A stretch of 41,582 bases of DNA, taken from assembly GCA_016926835.1 (NCBI GenBank), contig JAFGNX010000008.1, positions 1 to 41,582 of the forward strand. Reading direction: 5' to 3'. Under the pieces are notes generated by a model. The model saw nothing but the letters and a program-made list of their open reading frames with translations, did no database searches and was not told the origin of the DNA. The DNA is from Candidatus Aminicenantota bacterium (GTDB lineage Bacteria; Acidobacteriota; Aminicenantia; UBA2199). A program made the position numbers and the translations under genes. This document shows, in pieces, positions 41,494-41,582 of the stretch (positions within the stretch are counted from its first letter, which is position 1; the number at the start of each line of letters is the position of its first letter).

Positions 41494-41582
41494 TGTTCTT
41501 CCTGGCATTGCGTATACAATTGGTCAAGCTGTTGCAGCATCTTCTCCAGAGAGTATTCACGCATGACGTGTTCTCGCAGAGC
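41463..41582 (-). CDS. C-terminal fragment of a truncated (window edge) gene, possibly a glycosyltransferase
   Basis: Minus-strand translation ALREHVMREYSLEKMLQQLDQLYTQCQEEHKVESEKLKV*; resembles GT4-family C-termini. Confidence 0.5.
   Translation of the reverse strand, partial: ALREHVMREYSLEKMLQQLDQLYTQCQEEHKVESEKLKV

Overview
The 41.6 kb window is mostly housekeeping bacterial chromosome. Most of it is tightly packed minus-strand operons: groEL; purC-cvpA-HTH; hppA; a 15-kb block running DUF1844 > TPR/Zn-ribbon > DUF4388 > ribF > tig > clpP > clpX > lon > engB > rho > ptb > lolA-like > ECF sigma > zf-HC2 anti-sigma > bactofilin-like > DUF218; the bifunctional-nuclease gene; DUF502; panE; GYD; ispA > dxs > two outer-membrane beta-barrels; and a CDF transporter. 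Plus-strand genes are mazG, nifJ (POR), a LOG-family gene, tRNA-Lys, DUF4332, B12-binding radical SAM > tmk, and a degenerate PHP-domain protein at the right end. Two tRNAs (Glu-CTC and Gln-CTG) are on the minus strand near the left end. I found no CRISPR array, intact transposase or obvious defence system. The most unusual signals are: (1) a roughly 870-bp non-coding left end with a 22-23-bp-period GTGATGAGAACT box array, a diverged duplication of the tRNA-Glu 3' end and its flank, and clustered palindromes; (2) a dispersed family of intergenic purine/pyrimidine repeats and a GTAGGGGCG palindrome that supply the C-terminal tails and stop codons of two unrelated genes (mazG and a right-edge partial gene); (3) a Lon protease apparently lacking the conserved REYYLxEQxKAI coiled-coil block; (4) a PHP-fold protein that seems to have lost its metal ligands. 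All calls are from reading the sequence and the supplied ORFs; no database searches were run.
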